Positions 36,969 through 43,441 of a stretch of DNA of 44,771 nt are shown here, piece by piece. Position 1 is the first letter of the stretch, and every line of letters starts with the position of its first letter. Under the pieces are notes generated by a model. The model was not told where the DNA came from and ran no database searches. It saw only the letters and a program-made list of their open reading frames with translations. This DNA comes from Candidatus Gastranaerophilales bacterium (GTDB lineage: Bacteria; Cyanobacteriota; Vampirovibrionia; Gastranaerophilales; Gastranaerophilaceae): the NCBI GenBank assembly GCA_944324135.1, contig CALUVE010000014.1, positions 1 to 44,771 of the forward strand. Direction: 5' to 3'. The translations under genes were made by a program, and so were the position numbers.

Positions 36969-37886
36969 TTACTGAAACATTTCACTTGAAAGGTACCGTT
37001 CTCCGGTATCGGGGAGGATAACTACAATATTTTTATTTTCAAACTCTTCGCGGTTAGAAAGCTCAATTGCCGCCCACAAAGCAGCTCCTGAGGATATACC
37101 GGCAAGAATTCCCTCTTTTTTAGCTAAAAGACAGGCTGTTTCTATTGCGGCTTCATTTGATACGGGAAGAATTTCATCAATCAATGAGCTGTCAAAATTT
37201 TCAGGCACAAAATTAGCGCCAATCCCCTGAATTTTATGAGCGCCGGACGGATAACCCGCCAGAACCCGGCTTGTAAGCGGTTCTACCGCTGCGGAATAAA
37301 TCTTATTATTTTTAGCTTTCAATGATTTTGTAAGCCCCGTAATTGTTCCGCCTGTTCCAACGCCTGCGACTATTACATCAATTTGCCCGTCAGTATCATT
37401 CCAGATTTCTTCTGCGGTTGTTTTCACATGGCTTTCCGGATTAGCGGGATTTGAAAATTGCTGCGGGATGAAAGAATTTTTTATCTCCTTATGTAATTCT
37501 AAAGCCTTGTCAACAGAACCTTGCATTCCTTTTTCAGCTTCTGTCAGGACAAGTTCTGCCCCGTATGCGGAAAGGAGTTTTCTTCTTTCAACACTCATAC
37601 TCTCAGGCATCGTCAGAATCAATCTGTACCCGCGAACAGCACAAACCATAGCAAGCCCGATACCTGTATTTCCGCTTGTCGGCTCGATTATAACAGTATC
37701 TTTATTCACCAGCCCGCGGCTTTCAGCATCATCTATCATATTCAAAGCAGGACGATCTTTAATAGAACCGGCAGGGTTAAAGCTTTCGACTTTTGCATAT
37801 ATATTTGCCAGACCGGAATTTATTTTATTAATTTTTACAAGTGGTGTCTTACCAATAGTTTCAAGTATATTCTCAGCAATTTTCAT
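36969..37886 (-). CDS. cysK: Cysteine synthase (O-acetylserine sulfhydrylase)
   Basis: PLP enzyme joining O-acetylserine and sulfide to form cysteine. The 305-residue protein has ETIGKTPLVKIN, the PLP lysine at position 43 in NPAGSIKDRPA, the EPTSGNTGIGLAMV substrate loop (about 68-81), GVGTGGTITG for PLP phosphate and KIQGIGANFVPENFD near the active site. The LVK and GTGGT features favour CysK over cystathionine beta-synthase, and it lacks the regulatory CBS domains. AAAGGA lies upstream of the ATG. It lies 34 nt after the hydE fusion gene and may be read through from it. Confidence 0.93.
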   Translation of the reverse strand: MKIAENILETIGKTPLVKINKINSGLANIYAKVESFNPAGSIKDRPALNMIDDAESRGLVNKDTVIIEPTSGNTGIGLAMVCAVRGYRLILTMPESMSVERRKLLSAYGAELVLTEAEKGMQGSVDKALELHKEIKNSFIPQQFSNPANPESHVKTTAEEIWNDTDGQIDVIVAGVGTGGTITGLTKSLKAKNNKIYSAAVEPLTSRVLAGYPSGAHKIQGIGANFVPENFDSSLIDEILPVSNEAAIETACLLAKKEGILAGISSGAALWAAIELSNREEFENKNIVVILPDTGERYLSSEMFQ

Positions 37887-37907
37887 GGTTTATTTATCCT
37901 TTCTTGT

Positions 37908-37949
37908 TGCCCCCTCACCCTTAATCCCTCTCCCGCAGGGCGAGGGAAA
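37908..37949. repeat. Inverted repeat, cassette 3' end
   Basis: 42 bp, perfectly complementary to 38260-38301. Begins at the cysK side with TGCCCCCTCACCC. Within it, TCTCCCGCAGGGCGAGGG forms a smaller imperfect hairpin. It contains the stop codon of the hydE-DUF559 fusion. Confidence 0.95.
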
Positions 37950-39306
37950 TTGTCTCAAATACTCCGTCAATATTGTTGTCAATATCATTATTCCAGAAAC
38001 GAAGAATTTTAAATCCTCTGGATTTTAAATATTTAGTTCTTTCTTCATCATATTTTTGCTGCTCAGGAGTATTATGCCCTCCTCCATCTAATTCGATTAC
38101 AAGCATTTTTTGTATAACTACAAAATCAACTATGTATTTCCCGATGGGGTATTGCCTTTTAAATTTTGTATTTTCAAATTGACTATTACGTACAAGATTC
38201 CAGAATTTGAGTTCCTGCGGTGTCATATTTTTTCTTAAATATCTTGCAGTATTAGTATGTTTCCCTCGCCCTGCGGGAGAGGGATTAAGGGTGAGGGGGC
38301 AGTCTGTATTTCCCCTGTACCCCTTTTTGTGAGAAATTGTCCTGCCGATTGAGCGGAGTTTTTCTGATAATTCAGTATAATTCACACCCGATTTGTTTGG
38401 ATAAATTTCATATTTGGCACAAACATCTTTATCGGTTAAATTCGGCATCACAACGTTTGCACCGCTTTGGAGAGCGAGTATTCTTCCCGCCGGATTTAAA
38501 GTTTCCATAGCAGTAGTCGCAGGGATATTTATATCAGGCAGCAGCAGACGCGTCAGAGCCATTACTCTCAATGCCAGATCCAAACTGCCGTTTTGCATAT
38601 CTTTCAACGGAGTATGCGGATGAACAATCAAAGGCCCTATCCCAATCATATCAGCATTCAATTCTTTAAAAAATAAAATATCCTCGGCTAAAGATTCTAT
38701 AGTTTGCCCTGGCAATCCTACAAGGCATCCGGTACCGGTTTCAAAGCCTAATTTTTTCAAATCTTTCAAACATCTTATGCGATTTTCAAAACTAGCACCT
38801 GGATGACATTTTTGGTATAACCTGCGGTCTGTTGTTTCAATTCTGAGCAAGAATCTGTCAGCGCCGGCGGCTTTTAGAATTTTATATTCCTCAAAAGTTC
38901 TCTCGCCGATACTCAAAGTAACAGCGACATCATTCTGTTTGATTTCTTTGATAATATCAGCAAGATAACCGGCAGTAAAAAACGAATCCTCGCCGGACTG
39001 TAAAACAATAGTTTTGTACCCGAAATCAACTGCCTTGAATGCTGCTTCAATAATCCTGTCAGCACTCATCCTGTATCTTTCAACATCGCGATTTTCAAAG
39101 CGCAGCCCGCAATAAACACAATCACAACGACAAATATTAGAAAACTCAATTAAAGCTCGAAGATGCACCTCATCGCCGACATAATCCCGTCTGATAACAT
39201 CCGCAGCTTTGAAAATCTGTTCTCCGGATTCACAAGACAACAGAGATACCAACTCTTCCTTATCTAAAGAATGCTCTGTTTTCGCCTTGTTTATCAAATC
39301 ATTCAT
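37921..39306 (-). CDS. hydE: HydE radical SAM maturase fused to a C-terminal DUF559 nuclease domain
   Basis: Residues 1-335 are HydE, which builds part of the [FeFe]-hydrogenase H-cluster: radical SAM motif CxxxCxxC at Cys59, 63 and 66 (CRCDCVYC), YRMSADRIIEAA, TIVLQSGEDSF, LSIGERTFEE, GCLVGLPGQT and ATTAMETLNPAGR. Residues 336-461 come from the inverted-repeat cassette: a PLTLNPSPAGRGK linker and a DUF559 domain with intact nuclease-type residues (YIVDF, then VIELDGGGH). HydE length without the tail is close to normal, so the host enzyme may still work. The ATG at 39306 is preceded by TATAAT 6 nt upstream and no Shine-Dalgarno sequence; a TTG at 39324 is less likely. HydF and HydG are not in the window. 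Confidence 0.88.
   Translation of the reverse strand: MNDLINKAKTEHSLDKEELVSLLSCESGEQIFKAADVIRRDYVGDEVHLRALIEFSNICRCDCVYCGLRFENRDVERYRMSADRIIEAAFKAVDFGYKTIVLQSGEDSFFTAGYLADIIKEIKQNDVAVTLSIGERTFEEYKILKAAGADRFLLRIETTDRRLYQKCHPGASFENRIRCLKDLKKLGFETGTGCLVGLPGQTIESLAEDILFFKELNADMIGIGPLIVHPHTPLKDMQNGSLDLALRVMALTRLLLPDINIPATTAMETLNPAGRILALQSGANVVMPNLTDKDVCAKYEIYPNKSGVNYTELSEKLRSIGRTISHKKGYRGNTDCPLTLNPSPAGRGKHTNTARYLRKNMTPQELKFWNLVRNSQFENTKFKRQYPIGKYIVDFVVIQKMLVIELDGGGHNTPEQQKYDEERTKYLKSRGFKILRFWNNDIDNNIDGVFETISLALRERD
38260..38301. repeat. Inverted repeat, cassette 5' end (within the hydE fusion)
   Basis: 42 bp, perfectly complementary to 37908-37949. Read on the minus strand it encodes the PLTLNPSPAGRGK linker between HydE and DUF559. 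A looser relative (CCCCCCACCTAACCTCCC and CCGCAAGG core) lies at 42556-42590. Confidence 0.95.
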
Positions 39307-39312
39307 ACCAGA

Positions 39313-39318
39313 ATTATA
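39313..39318 (-). promoter_or_regulatory. -10 box of hydE, predicted leaderless
   Basis: TATAAT on the minus strand at 39318-39313, then TCTGGT and the ATG at 39306. No convincing -35 is visible because the terminator hairpin occupies that region. Confidence 0.45.
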
Positions 39319-39322
39319 ATAC

Positions 39323-39351
39323 AAAAAAGGCTGATATTGCTATCAGCCTTT
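39323..39351 (-). terminator. Terminator of the anti-sigma/sigma/Spy-like operon
   Basis: A perfect 11-bp stem AAAGGCTGATA/TATCAGCCTTT with a 4-nt loop, followed on the minus strand by six T. It lies directly upstream of hydE and insulates it. Confidence 0.9.
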
Positions 39352-39398
39352 ACACAATGTTGGTTATATTTTCGGGATTATTCAACAACCGGAGCAGG

Positions 39399-40085
39399 TT
39401 AAACTGCCGGTTCTACAGGTGGTTGAGGTGCAGGCATAGGACCCGGGAATGGTCTTGGACCGAATTCCGGATGATGTGGTTTTTTACCGCAGCAGTCGCA
39501 CTGGCAAGGTTTGTGACCTTTTTTGCGAGCTTGTTCAAAGCGTTTTCTGCCTTCATCTTTCATTTTTTTCAATTCTTTTTGTTGTTTTTTAGTCAGGATA
39601 GATTCAAAATCTTTCATATTTTTTTGATGAAGTTCTCTTGCCTGTCCTTTCAATTCTTGGATTTCTTTTTTCAACTGAGCAATTTTTTCTTCCTGCATTT
39701 GTGTTGAAATTCTTGACAATTTAACAGTTTCAATTTCTTGACGCTTCAATTTAATCTGTTCCATAATAGGTTTCATTTCTTCATGACCTTTTTTACGGAG
39801 TTCTTCAGCCTGAGCTTTTTGTTCATCTGTAAGGTTCAAACGTTTTTCAAAATTTACTCTCGGATCTTTTTTAACGCAATCGCATTTTGCTTTTTTGCAT
39901 TTCGGGCAATCGCATTTTTTAAACTCGCGTTTAGGCGGCAATTTGCACTCAGCAGGTTGAGCAGTTTCAATTTTTTGTGCAGGCTGCAGGGCATTTTGTT
40001 CAACAGCCTGTTCAGCAGCATAAACTGATGTCATTGTCATTGCAAGTATACCTGCAAGAATAAGTGTTTTTTTCATAAGCTTCAC
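39399..40085 (-). CDS. Exported Spy/CpxP-like protein with cysteine clusters
   Basis: 228 residues (222 if the ATG at 40076 is used instead of the GTG at 40085; the AAAGGA site is 3 and 12 nt away, neither ideal). Signal peptide about 1-23. Two LTxxQ-type motifs (NLTDEQ near residue 100 and ILTKKQ near 165) bracket long charged helices, as in Spy/CpxP and CnrX-type periplasmic proteins. Unusually, ten cysteines flank the helical core: Cys47, 58, 60, 63, 68 and 70 (CDCPKC...CDC) and a C-terminal CQCDCC, then a His/Pro-rich tail. Such CxC spacing is typical of thiol metal ligands. It follows the sigma-factor gene after 12 nt, suggesting a periplasmic sensor or an output of that sigma factor. 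Confidence 0.78.
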   Translation of the reverse strand: MKLMKKTLILAGILAMTMTSVYAAEQAVEQNALQPAQKIETAQPAECKLPPKREFKKCDCPKCKKAKCDCVKKDPRVNFEKRLNLTDEQKAQAEELRKKGHEEMKPIMEQIKLKRQEIETVKLSRISTQMQEEKIAQLKKEIQELKGQARELHQKNMKDFESILTKKQQKELKKMKDEGRKRFEQARKKGHKPCQCDCCGKKPHHPEFGPRPFPGPMPAPQPPVEPAV

Positions 40086-40097
40086 ATGTCCTTTCTT

Positions 40098-40595
40098 TTA
40101 CAATAAATCTTGTAAACTTTCTGCTAACTCTTTTTTTGCTTTGAATAAACGGGATTTTACAGTACCGAGCGGGCATTTTATTTTTTCTGCGGCCTCTTCG
40201 TAGGTATAACCGTCTATTTCACACAGCATTACTACTTCTCTAAATTTTGGTTTTAATGCGCTTATAGCATTCATAATAGTTTTTTGTCTTTCGTTTCGGA
40301 TTAACCTTTCTTCCGGAGAATGTTTTTTGTCTTTTAACTGAATTACAGCCTCATCATCAGAAACAGTACTCTGGGAATTTTTAAAATGCGAAGATTTCAG
40401 ATAATCTTTAGATACATTTTTTGCAATAGTATTAATCCAGCTTTTGAATGTGCCTTGTTCTGTGTACTTTTCGGAATTCTTCCACACTTTCAAGTACACT
40501 TCCTGTTCTAAATCTTCGTTTGTCTCATTAGTGATAAGACGTATTATATTTCTTACATTCTGCTTATTTGCAGATATAATTTTGTTAAAATCCAT
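40098..40595 (-). CDS. ECF-type RNA polymerase sigma factor
   Basis: 165 residues with sigma region 2 (about 20-60: NEDLEQEVYLKVWKNSEKYTEQGTFKSWINTIAKN) and region 4 (about 112-160: LKPKFREVVMLCEIDGYTYEEAAEKIKCPLGTVKSRLFKAKKEL), and no regions 1 or 3. This is the minimal ECF architecture for signal-responsive transcription. The start overlaps the stop of the anti-sigma gene by one base. An ECF-like promoter in front of the operon suggests positive autoregulation. Confidence 0.92.
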   Translation of the reverse strand: MDFNKIISANKQNVRNIIRLITNETNEDLEQEVYLKVWKNSEKYTEQGTFKSWINTIAKNVSKDYLKSSHFKNSQSTVSDDEAVIQLKDKKHSPEERLIRNERQKTIMNAISALKPKFREVVMLCEIDGYTYEEAAEKIKCPLGTVKSRLFKAKKELAESLQDLL

Positions 40596-40933
40596 TATTC
40601 CACCATTAAAAAGCCGTACTCATCGACCGGAAAACCGTAATCTTCCGCGCTCAGAACAGAACCGTATTTTACAGTATCAACAAAATCCTGGCCGTGAGTC
40701 ATGAACCCGAGTGAGGCACTGCTTATAACCATTGCAAATGCAATACAGGCCACCTTGAGTTTTTGAAGTCTGTTTTTTCTATATAACGGTCTGACTTCTG
40801 AAATCAATGAGGAAACTTTTTGCATTTTTTCATGTTCTTTTCTGCAGTCTTCACATTCGGCAAGATGCTTTTGAAAAGTTTCTTCATCTGCGAAAGTAAA
40901 GTATGCTTCGTATTTGTCACATTTTTTAGTCAT
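40595..40933 (-). CDS. Membrane anti-sigma factor with a ZAS-type zinc motif
   Basis: 112 residues. The cytoplasmic N-terminus has His23-x3-Cys27-x2-Cys30 (HLAECEDC), the core of the zinc-binding anti-sigma (ZAS) domain. One membrane helix follows (about 60-80) and then a short extracytoplasmic tail of about 30 residues. Predicted to hold the downstream ECF sigma factor inactive. The order anti-sigma then sigma is inverse to most ECF operons. The extracytoplasmic tail is too short for a sensor domain, so a separate protein such as the Spy-like one probably senses the signal. Confidence 0.82.
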   Translation of the reverse strand: MTKKCDKYEAYFTFADEETFQKHLAECEDCRKEHEKMQKVSSLISEVRPLYRKNRLQKLKVACIAFAMVISSASLGFMTHGQDFVDTVKYGSVLSAEDYGFPVDEYGFLMVE

Positions 40934-40957
40934 TTTTGTTAACCTCTATACCATTAT

Positions 40958-40982
40958 AACGAATTATAAAAAAAAAAGTTCA
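40958..40982 (-). promoter_or_regulatory. ECF-type promoter of the anti-sigma/sigma operon (candidate)
   Basis: On the minus strand TGAAC (40982-40978), 16 nt including a run of ten T, then CGTTAT (starting at 40961). GAAC-16-CGT is the spacing and sequence of many ECF promoters. A housekeeping-like TATAAT overlaps the -10. GAGG lies 9 nt before the ATG. Confidence 0.45.
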
Positions 40983-41068
40983 TTTTTATGTTCGAAAAAA
41001 TTTTTATGATAAAATAAAATTTAACACTAGCAAAAAACTTAATTCAGGGATTTTAATAAATAGCGATT

Positions 41069-41602
41069 ATGAACGAAGCAGCATCAAAATTTCTAGAACG
41101 GGCTTTTTTAAGGCTTGGGAATCTCAGAAAACCCATATATCCTGTCATGATGATAGCGGCAGGCAAGGGGATATTTCGTCCTATGTTCACAATGATGGAC
41201 AAGAAAGAAGAGCCAGAGACAAAGCGTTATACTGCAATAAGAGAGGGGTTAACAGAACTTATCGCAATTCCGACATACTATTTTTGCGGAAAAGCATCCG
41301 CCTCATTATCCAGACTATTTCCGCCCAAATTGCAGGGCAACGCGGCTACAAACCTTATGTTCATAGGGGTATGCGGAGCTGCACTATTTGCAATACCTGC
41401 ATTATGTTCTGTTGCAATAAAACCGATAATGGACGCAATCCACAAAAAGAAAGCTCCGGAACCGCAGCCGATAGTATTAAGCGGAACCGTTAAACAGAGC
41501 AAATTTCCTGTGAAGTATCACAACAACTTTAACAGTCTGAATACATTTTCCAGCAGAATGCCTGATGCCTACAGACTAAACAGCAGAATAGGAGGTGTGT
41601 AG
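41069..41602 (+). CDS. Membrane-associated protein of unknown function, first of a paralogous pair
   Basis: 177 residues with two or three hydrophobic segments (about 24-38, 64-78 and 92-118). It shares with the next gene the pattern G..RP....(V/M)DK...P(D/E)TK.Y.A..E (about residues 30-65), followed by a hydrophobic helix pair. No known domain. No clear ribosome-binding site. It is divergent from the anti-sigma gene and directly abuts the next gene. Confidence 0.62.
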   Translation: MNEAASKFLERAFLRLGNLRKPIYPVMMIAAGKGIFRPMFTMMDKKEEPETKRYTAIREGLTELIAIPTYYFCGKASASLSRLFPPKLQGNAATNLMFIGVCGAALFAIPALCSVAIKPIMDAIHKKKAPEPQPIVLSGTVKQSKFPVKYHNNFNSLNTFSSRMPDAYRLNSRIGGV

Positions 41603-42241
41603 ATGCTTAGTGCCATAACTAACACAATAGCGAATCAACACCTCGCAAATATAGCTTTGAACCCTATAGCGCAAGTAAGCATAGAAACTACATTAAAAGC
41701 AATCGGCAGACCTGCGGCAATTCTTGTTGACAAAGATATTTCGCCGGACACAAAACAATACGCAGCATCAAAGGAATTTTTATATCAGGCAACTTGCTTA
41801 TTAACCTTTTTAGGAATAATCGTACCGTTATTCAGAAAAGGCGGATTTCAGCTTGCGAAAAAAGTATTGTTCAAAGACAAACCGGAATTCCAAAAATTTG
41901 AAAACGTAAAAGAATTTGAACACTACATGAAATTAACTAAAAAATCCATAGAGGACAGAAGGCTGACCCTTCAGAAAGAAAAAGTTAAAGACAAATATCA
42001 TCCGGATGTCAGAAAGGATTTGGAGACAAATGAAAACCCTGAGACATATCCGTTAATAGTAAGCACGATAGGGGTATTTAACCTAATGGGTTCAGTACTG
42101 GGATTAGCGGTATTAGCGCCGCAGGTAAGCCACATGTTTATACACCCGGCGCTTAGACTCCTCGGGTTGGAAGAGAAGAATAAAAAGGGAACGGAAGAAC
42201 AGAAAACCGCACCTGCCGCAAAAATAGACACAAAAGCCTGA
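41603..42241 (+). CDS. Membrane-associated protein of unknown function, second of a paralogous pair
   Basis: 212 residues with hydrophobic segments near 67-85 and 150-175 and a charged helical middle. Shares KAIGRPAAILVDKDISPDTKQYAASKEF with the matching segment of the upstream protein (GKGIFRPMFTMMDKKEEPETKRYTAIREG). The ATG follows the previous stop codon without a gap; AGGAGG lies 8-13 nt upstream within the previous gene. The pair is probably translated together and may form a heteromer. Last gene before the repeat array. Confidence 0.62.
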   Translation: MLSAITNTIANQHLANIALNPIAQVSIETTLKAIGRPAAILVDKDISPDTKQYAASKEFLYQATCLLTFLGIIVPLFRKGGFQLAKKVLFKDKPEFQKFENVKEFEHYMKLTKKSIEDRRLTLQKEKVKDKYHPDVRKDLETNENPETYPLIVSTIGVFNLMGSVLGLAVLAPQVSHMFIHPALRLLGLEEKNKKGTEEQKTAPAAKIDTKA

Positions 42242-42272
42242 GATGCAGGAATATAGTTAGTGGTAAAGATTT

Positions 42273-42307
42273 GAAAAATGTCCGGTTTCCCGCAGGGTCT
42301 GAGCTTT
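42273..42307 (+). repeat. Repeat R3, copy A
   Basis: GAAAAATGTCCGGTTTCCCG then CAGGGTCTGAGCTT. Matches 42975-43008. Confidence 0.85.
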
Positions 42308-42308
42308 A

Positions 42309-42360
42309 CGTCATTCTGAGCGTAGCGAAGAATCTACTGGTTTTAATAAAGATGCAGAGG
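42309..42360 (+). repeat. Repeat R1, copy A
   Basis: GTCATTCTGAGCGTAGCG core; matches 42783-42836 and, inverted, 182-232. Confidence 0.85.
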
Positions 42361-42366
42361 GATGAT

Positions 42367-42478
42367 ATTTTGTCACCCTGAACTTGTTTCAGGGGCTTAT
42401 CGGTGGAAAGATTCCGAAACAAGTTCGGAATGACATTATGTTTATTTAATTGTCACCCTGAATTTATTTCAGGGGCTT
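42367..42478 (+). repeat. Repeat R2, copy A
   Basis: Double palindrome with CCCTGAAC...TTCAGGGG and ATTCCGAAAC...TTCGGAAT; matches 56-166 and 42843-42954. Confidence 0.85.
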
Positions 42479-42510
42479 AGCTTGTTAAAATTTGTATAAA
42501 AGTTCTTTGT

Positions 42511-42592
42511 CATGTTCATTTCTATCATTAGTTCTGATGTAAACATCATGTTTGCACCCCCCACCTAACCTCCCCCGCAAGGGGGGAGGAAT
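42511..42592 (+). repeat. Repeat R4, copy A
   Basis: CATGTTCATTTCTATCATTA followed by an AAACATcATGTTT palindrome and a CCCCCGC-rich hairpin. Matches 43035-43100. A shorter relative with GCAAACGTTACGTTTGC is at 42628-42662. Confidence 0.8.
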
Positions 42593-42670
42593 TTAAAAAA
42601 TGCCCTACACTTCTCACACTTTTCCCGCTCATTTCTACTGATGCAAACGTTACGTTTGCCCCTCTACCTC

Positions 42671-42762
42671 GGGGATGCTAGCTCGAACCGGCGAGGTTAC
42701 GAGCCGTGTGAGACTGTATGCCGACTCCGTCGGCTGAGGGGGTGGGGGTGAGGGGTTTTTGA
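42671..42762 (+). repeat. Repeat R5, copy A
   Basis: GGGATGCTAGCTCGAACCGG, then CGAGGTTACGAGCCGTGTG and a GCCGACtccGTCGGC hairpin, ending in GGGTGAGGGG. Matches 43122-43250 with a different 3' part. Confidence 0.85.
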
Positions 42763-42782
42763 CAAATATCACGTTTTCAGTC

Positions 42783-42836
42783 CGTCATTCTGAGCGCAGC
42801 GAAGAATCTCCTGGTTTTAATAAAGAGGCAGAGGAG
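42783..42836 (+). repeat. Repeat R1, copy B
   Basis: Closest copy to the inverted one at 182-232. Confidence 0.85.
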
Positions 42837-42842
42837 TGAACA

Positions 42843-42954
42843 TTTTGTCACCCTGAACTTGTTTCAGGGTCTTATCGGTGGAAAGATTCCGAAACAAGTT
42901 CGGAATGACATTATGTTTATTTAATTGTCACCCTGAATTTATTTGACTACTTTT
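42843..42954 (+). repeat. Repeat R2, copy B, 3' truncated
   Basis: Same as copy A, but the second outer palindrome stops at GAATTTATTT and is replaced by unrelated sequence. Confidence 0.85.
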
Positions 42955-42974
42955 TCCAAAATCTTTGATTTTGT

Positions 42975-43008
42975 GAAAAATGTCCGGTTTCCCGCAGGGT
43001 CTGAGCTT
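42975..43008 (+). repeat. Repeat R3, copy B
   Basis: Near-identical to 42273-42307, but here located after R2 rather than before R1. Confidence 0.85.
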
Positions 43009-43034
43009 GTAAAAAACAATGCAGAGATTTTTTA

Positions 43035-43100
43035 TCATGTTCATTTCTATCATTAGTACTGATGCAAACATCATGTTTGCCCCCCGCAAGGGGGAGGAAC
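43035..43100 (+). repeat. Repeat R4, copy B
   Basis: Matches 42511-42592 with a short deletion in the C-rich part. Confidence 0.8.
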
Positions 43101-43121
43101 TAAAACTACCCTAGCCCCTTG

Positions 43122-43250
43122 CGGGATGCTAGTTCGAACCGGCGAGGTTACGAACCGTGTGAGACTGTATGCCGACGCCAGTCGGCTGAGGTAGAATTTC
43201 ATAACGAGCGAATGCGAGTTCTAGAAATTCGGGTGAGGGGTTTCTGCTTA
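43122..43250 (+). repeat. Repeat R5, copy B
   Basis: Matches 42671-42735, then carries an extra GAATTTC...GAAATTC inverted segment before the common GGGTGAGGGG end. Confidence 0.8.
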
Positions 43251-43441
43251 ATATTTCTCAACATTTCTTAACACATTTTCCGCCTAAATATCCATTGGAT
43301 ATACACGTCTTGTGGGTATTTTTACACCCTTGTTCTACGTAAACCCGAAAACCAATTGTAAAAATTTCCTCCAAAACACTTTAATTTTTATTTAAAAAGG
43401 TATATCATATTAATATACAAGAGATACATGAGGGATATCGC

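Larger units (their letters stand above)
37908..38301 (-). mobile_element. DUF559 nuclease cassette with 42-bp terminal inverted repeats
   Basis: Perfect 42-bp inverted repeats (37908-37949 and 38260-38301) enclose 310 nt that encode a DUF559 (Vsr-like, PD-(D/E)XK) domain. The repeats contribute PLTLNPSPAGRGK at one end of the domain and SLALRERD plus the stop at the other, so the reading frame extends into both ends. The arrangement looks like a miniature mobile element carrying its own nuclease domain. It is located at the 3' end of hydE and fused to it. No clear target-site duplication is seen. Confidence 0.6.
42242..43441. repeat. Gene-free mosaic of dispersed repeats (1.2 kb)
   Basis: No credible gene is present. 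At least five repeat families (R1-R5) each occur twice, mostly in the same order, at offsets of about 450-525 nt. This looks like a partial tandem duplication with internal shuffling. Most elements contain short palindromes. R1 and R2 also occur at 56-232. The individual copies are listed separately. The last 190 nt lead into the surface-protein gene and hold its promoter and ribosome-binding site. Confidence 0.8.

Noticed and set aside
42671-42735. tRNA or tRNA-like gene, from the TTCGAACC sequence in R5
   Set aside because: No acceptor stem, D-arm or anticodon arm can be drawn around the sequence, and it recurs as part of a dispersed repeat.
42242-43441. CRISPR array
   Set aside because: Repeats are of several different families, irregularly spaced and only two copies each. 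There are no uniform repeats with unique spacers and no cas genes.
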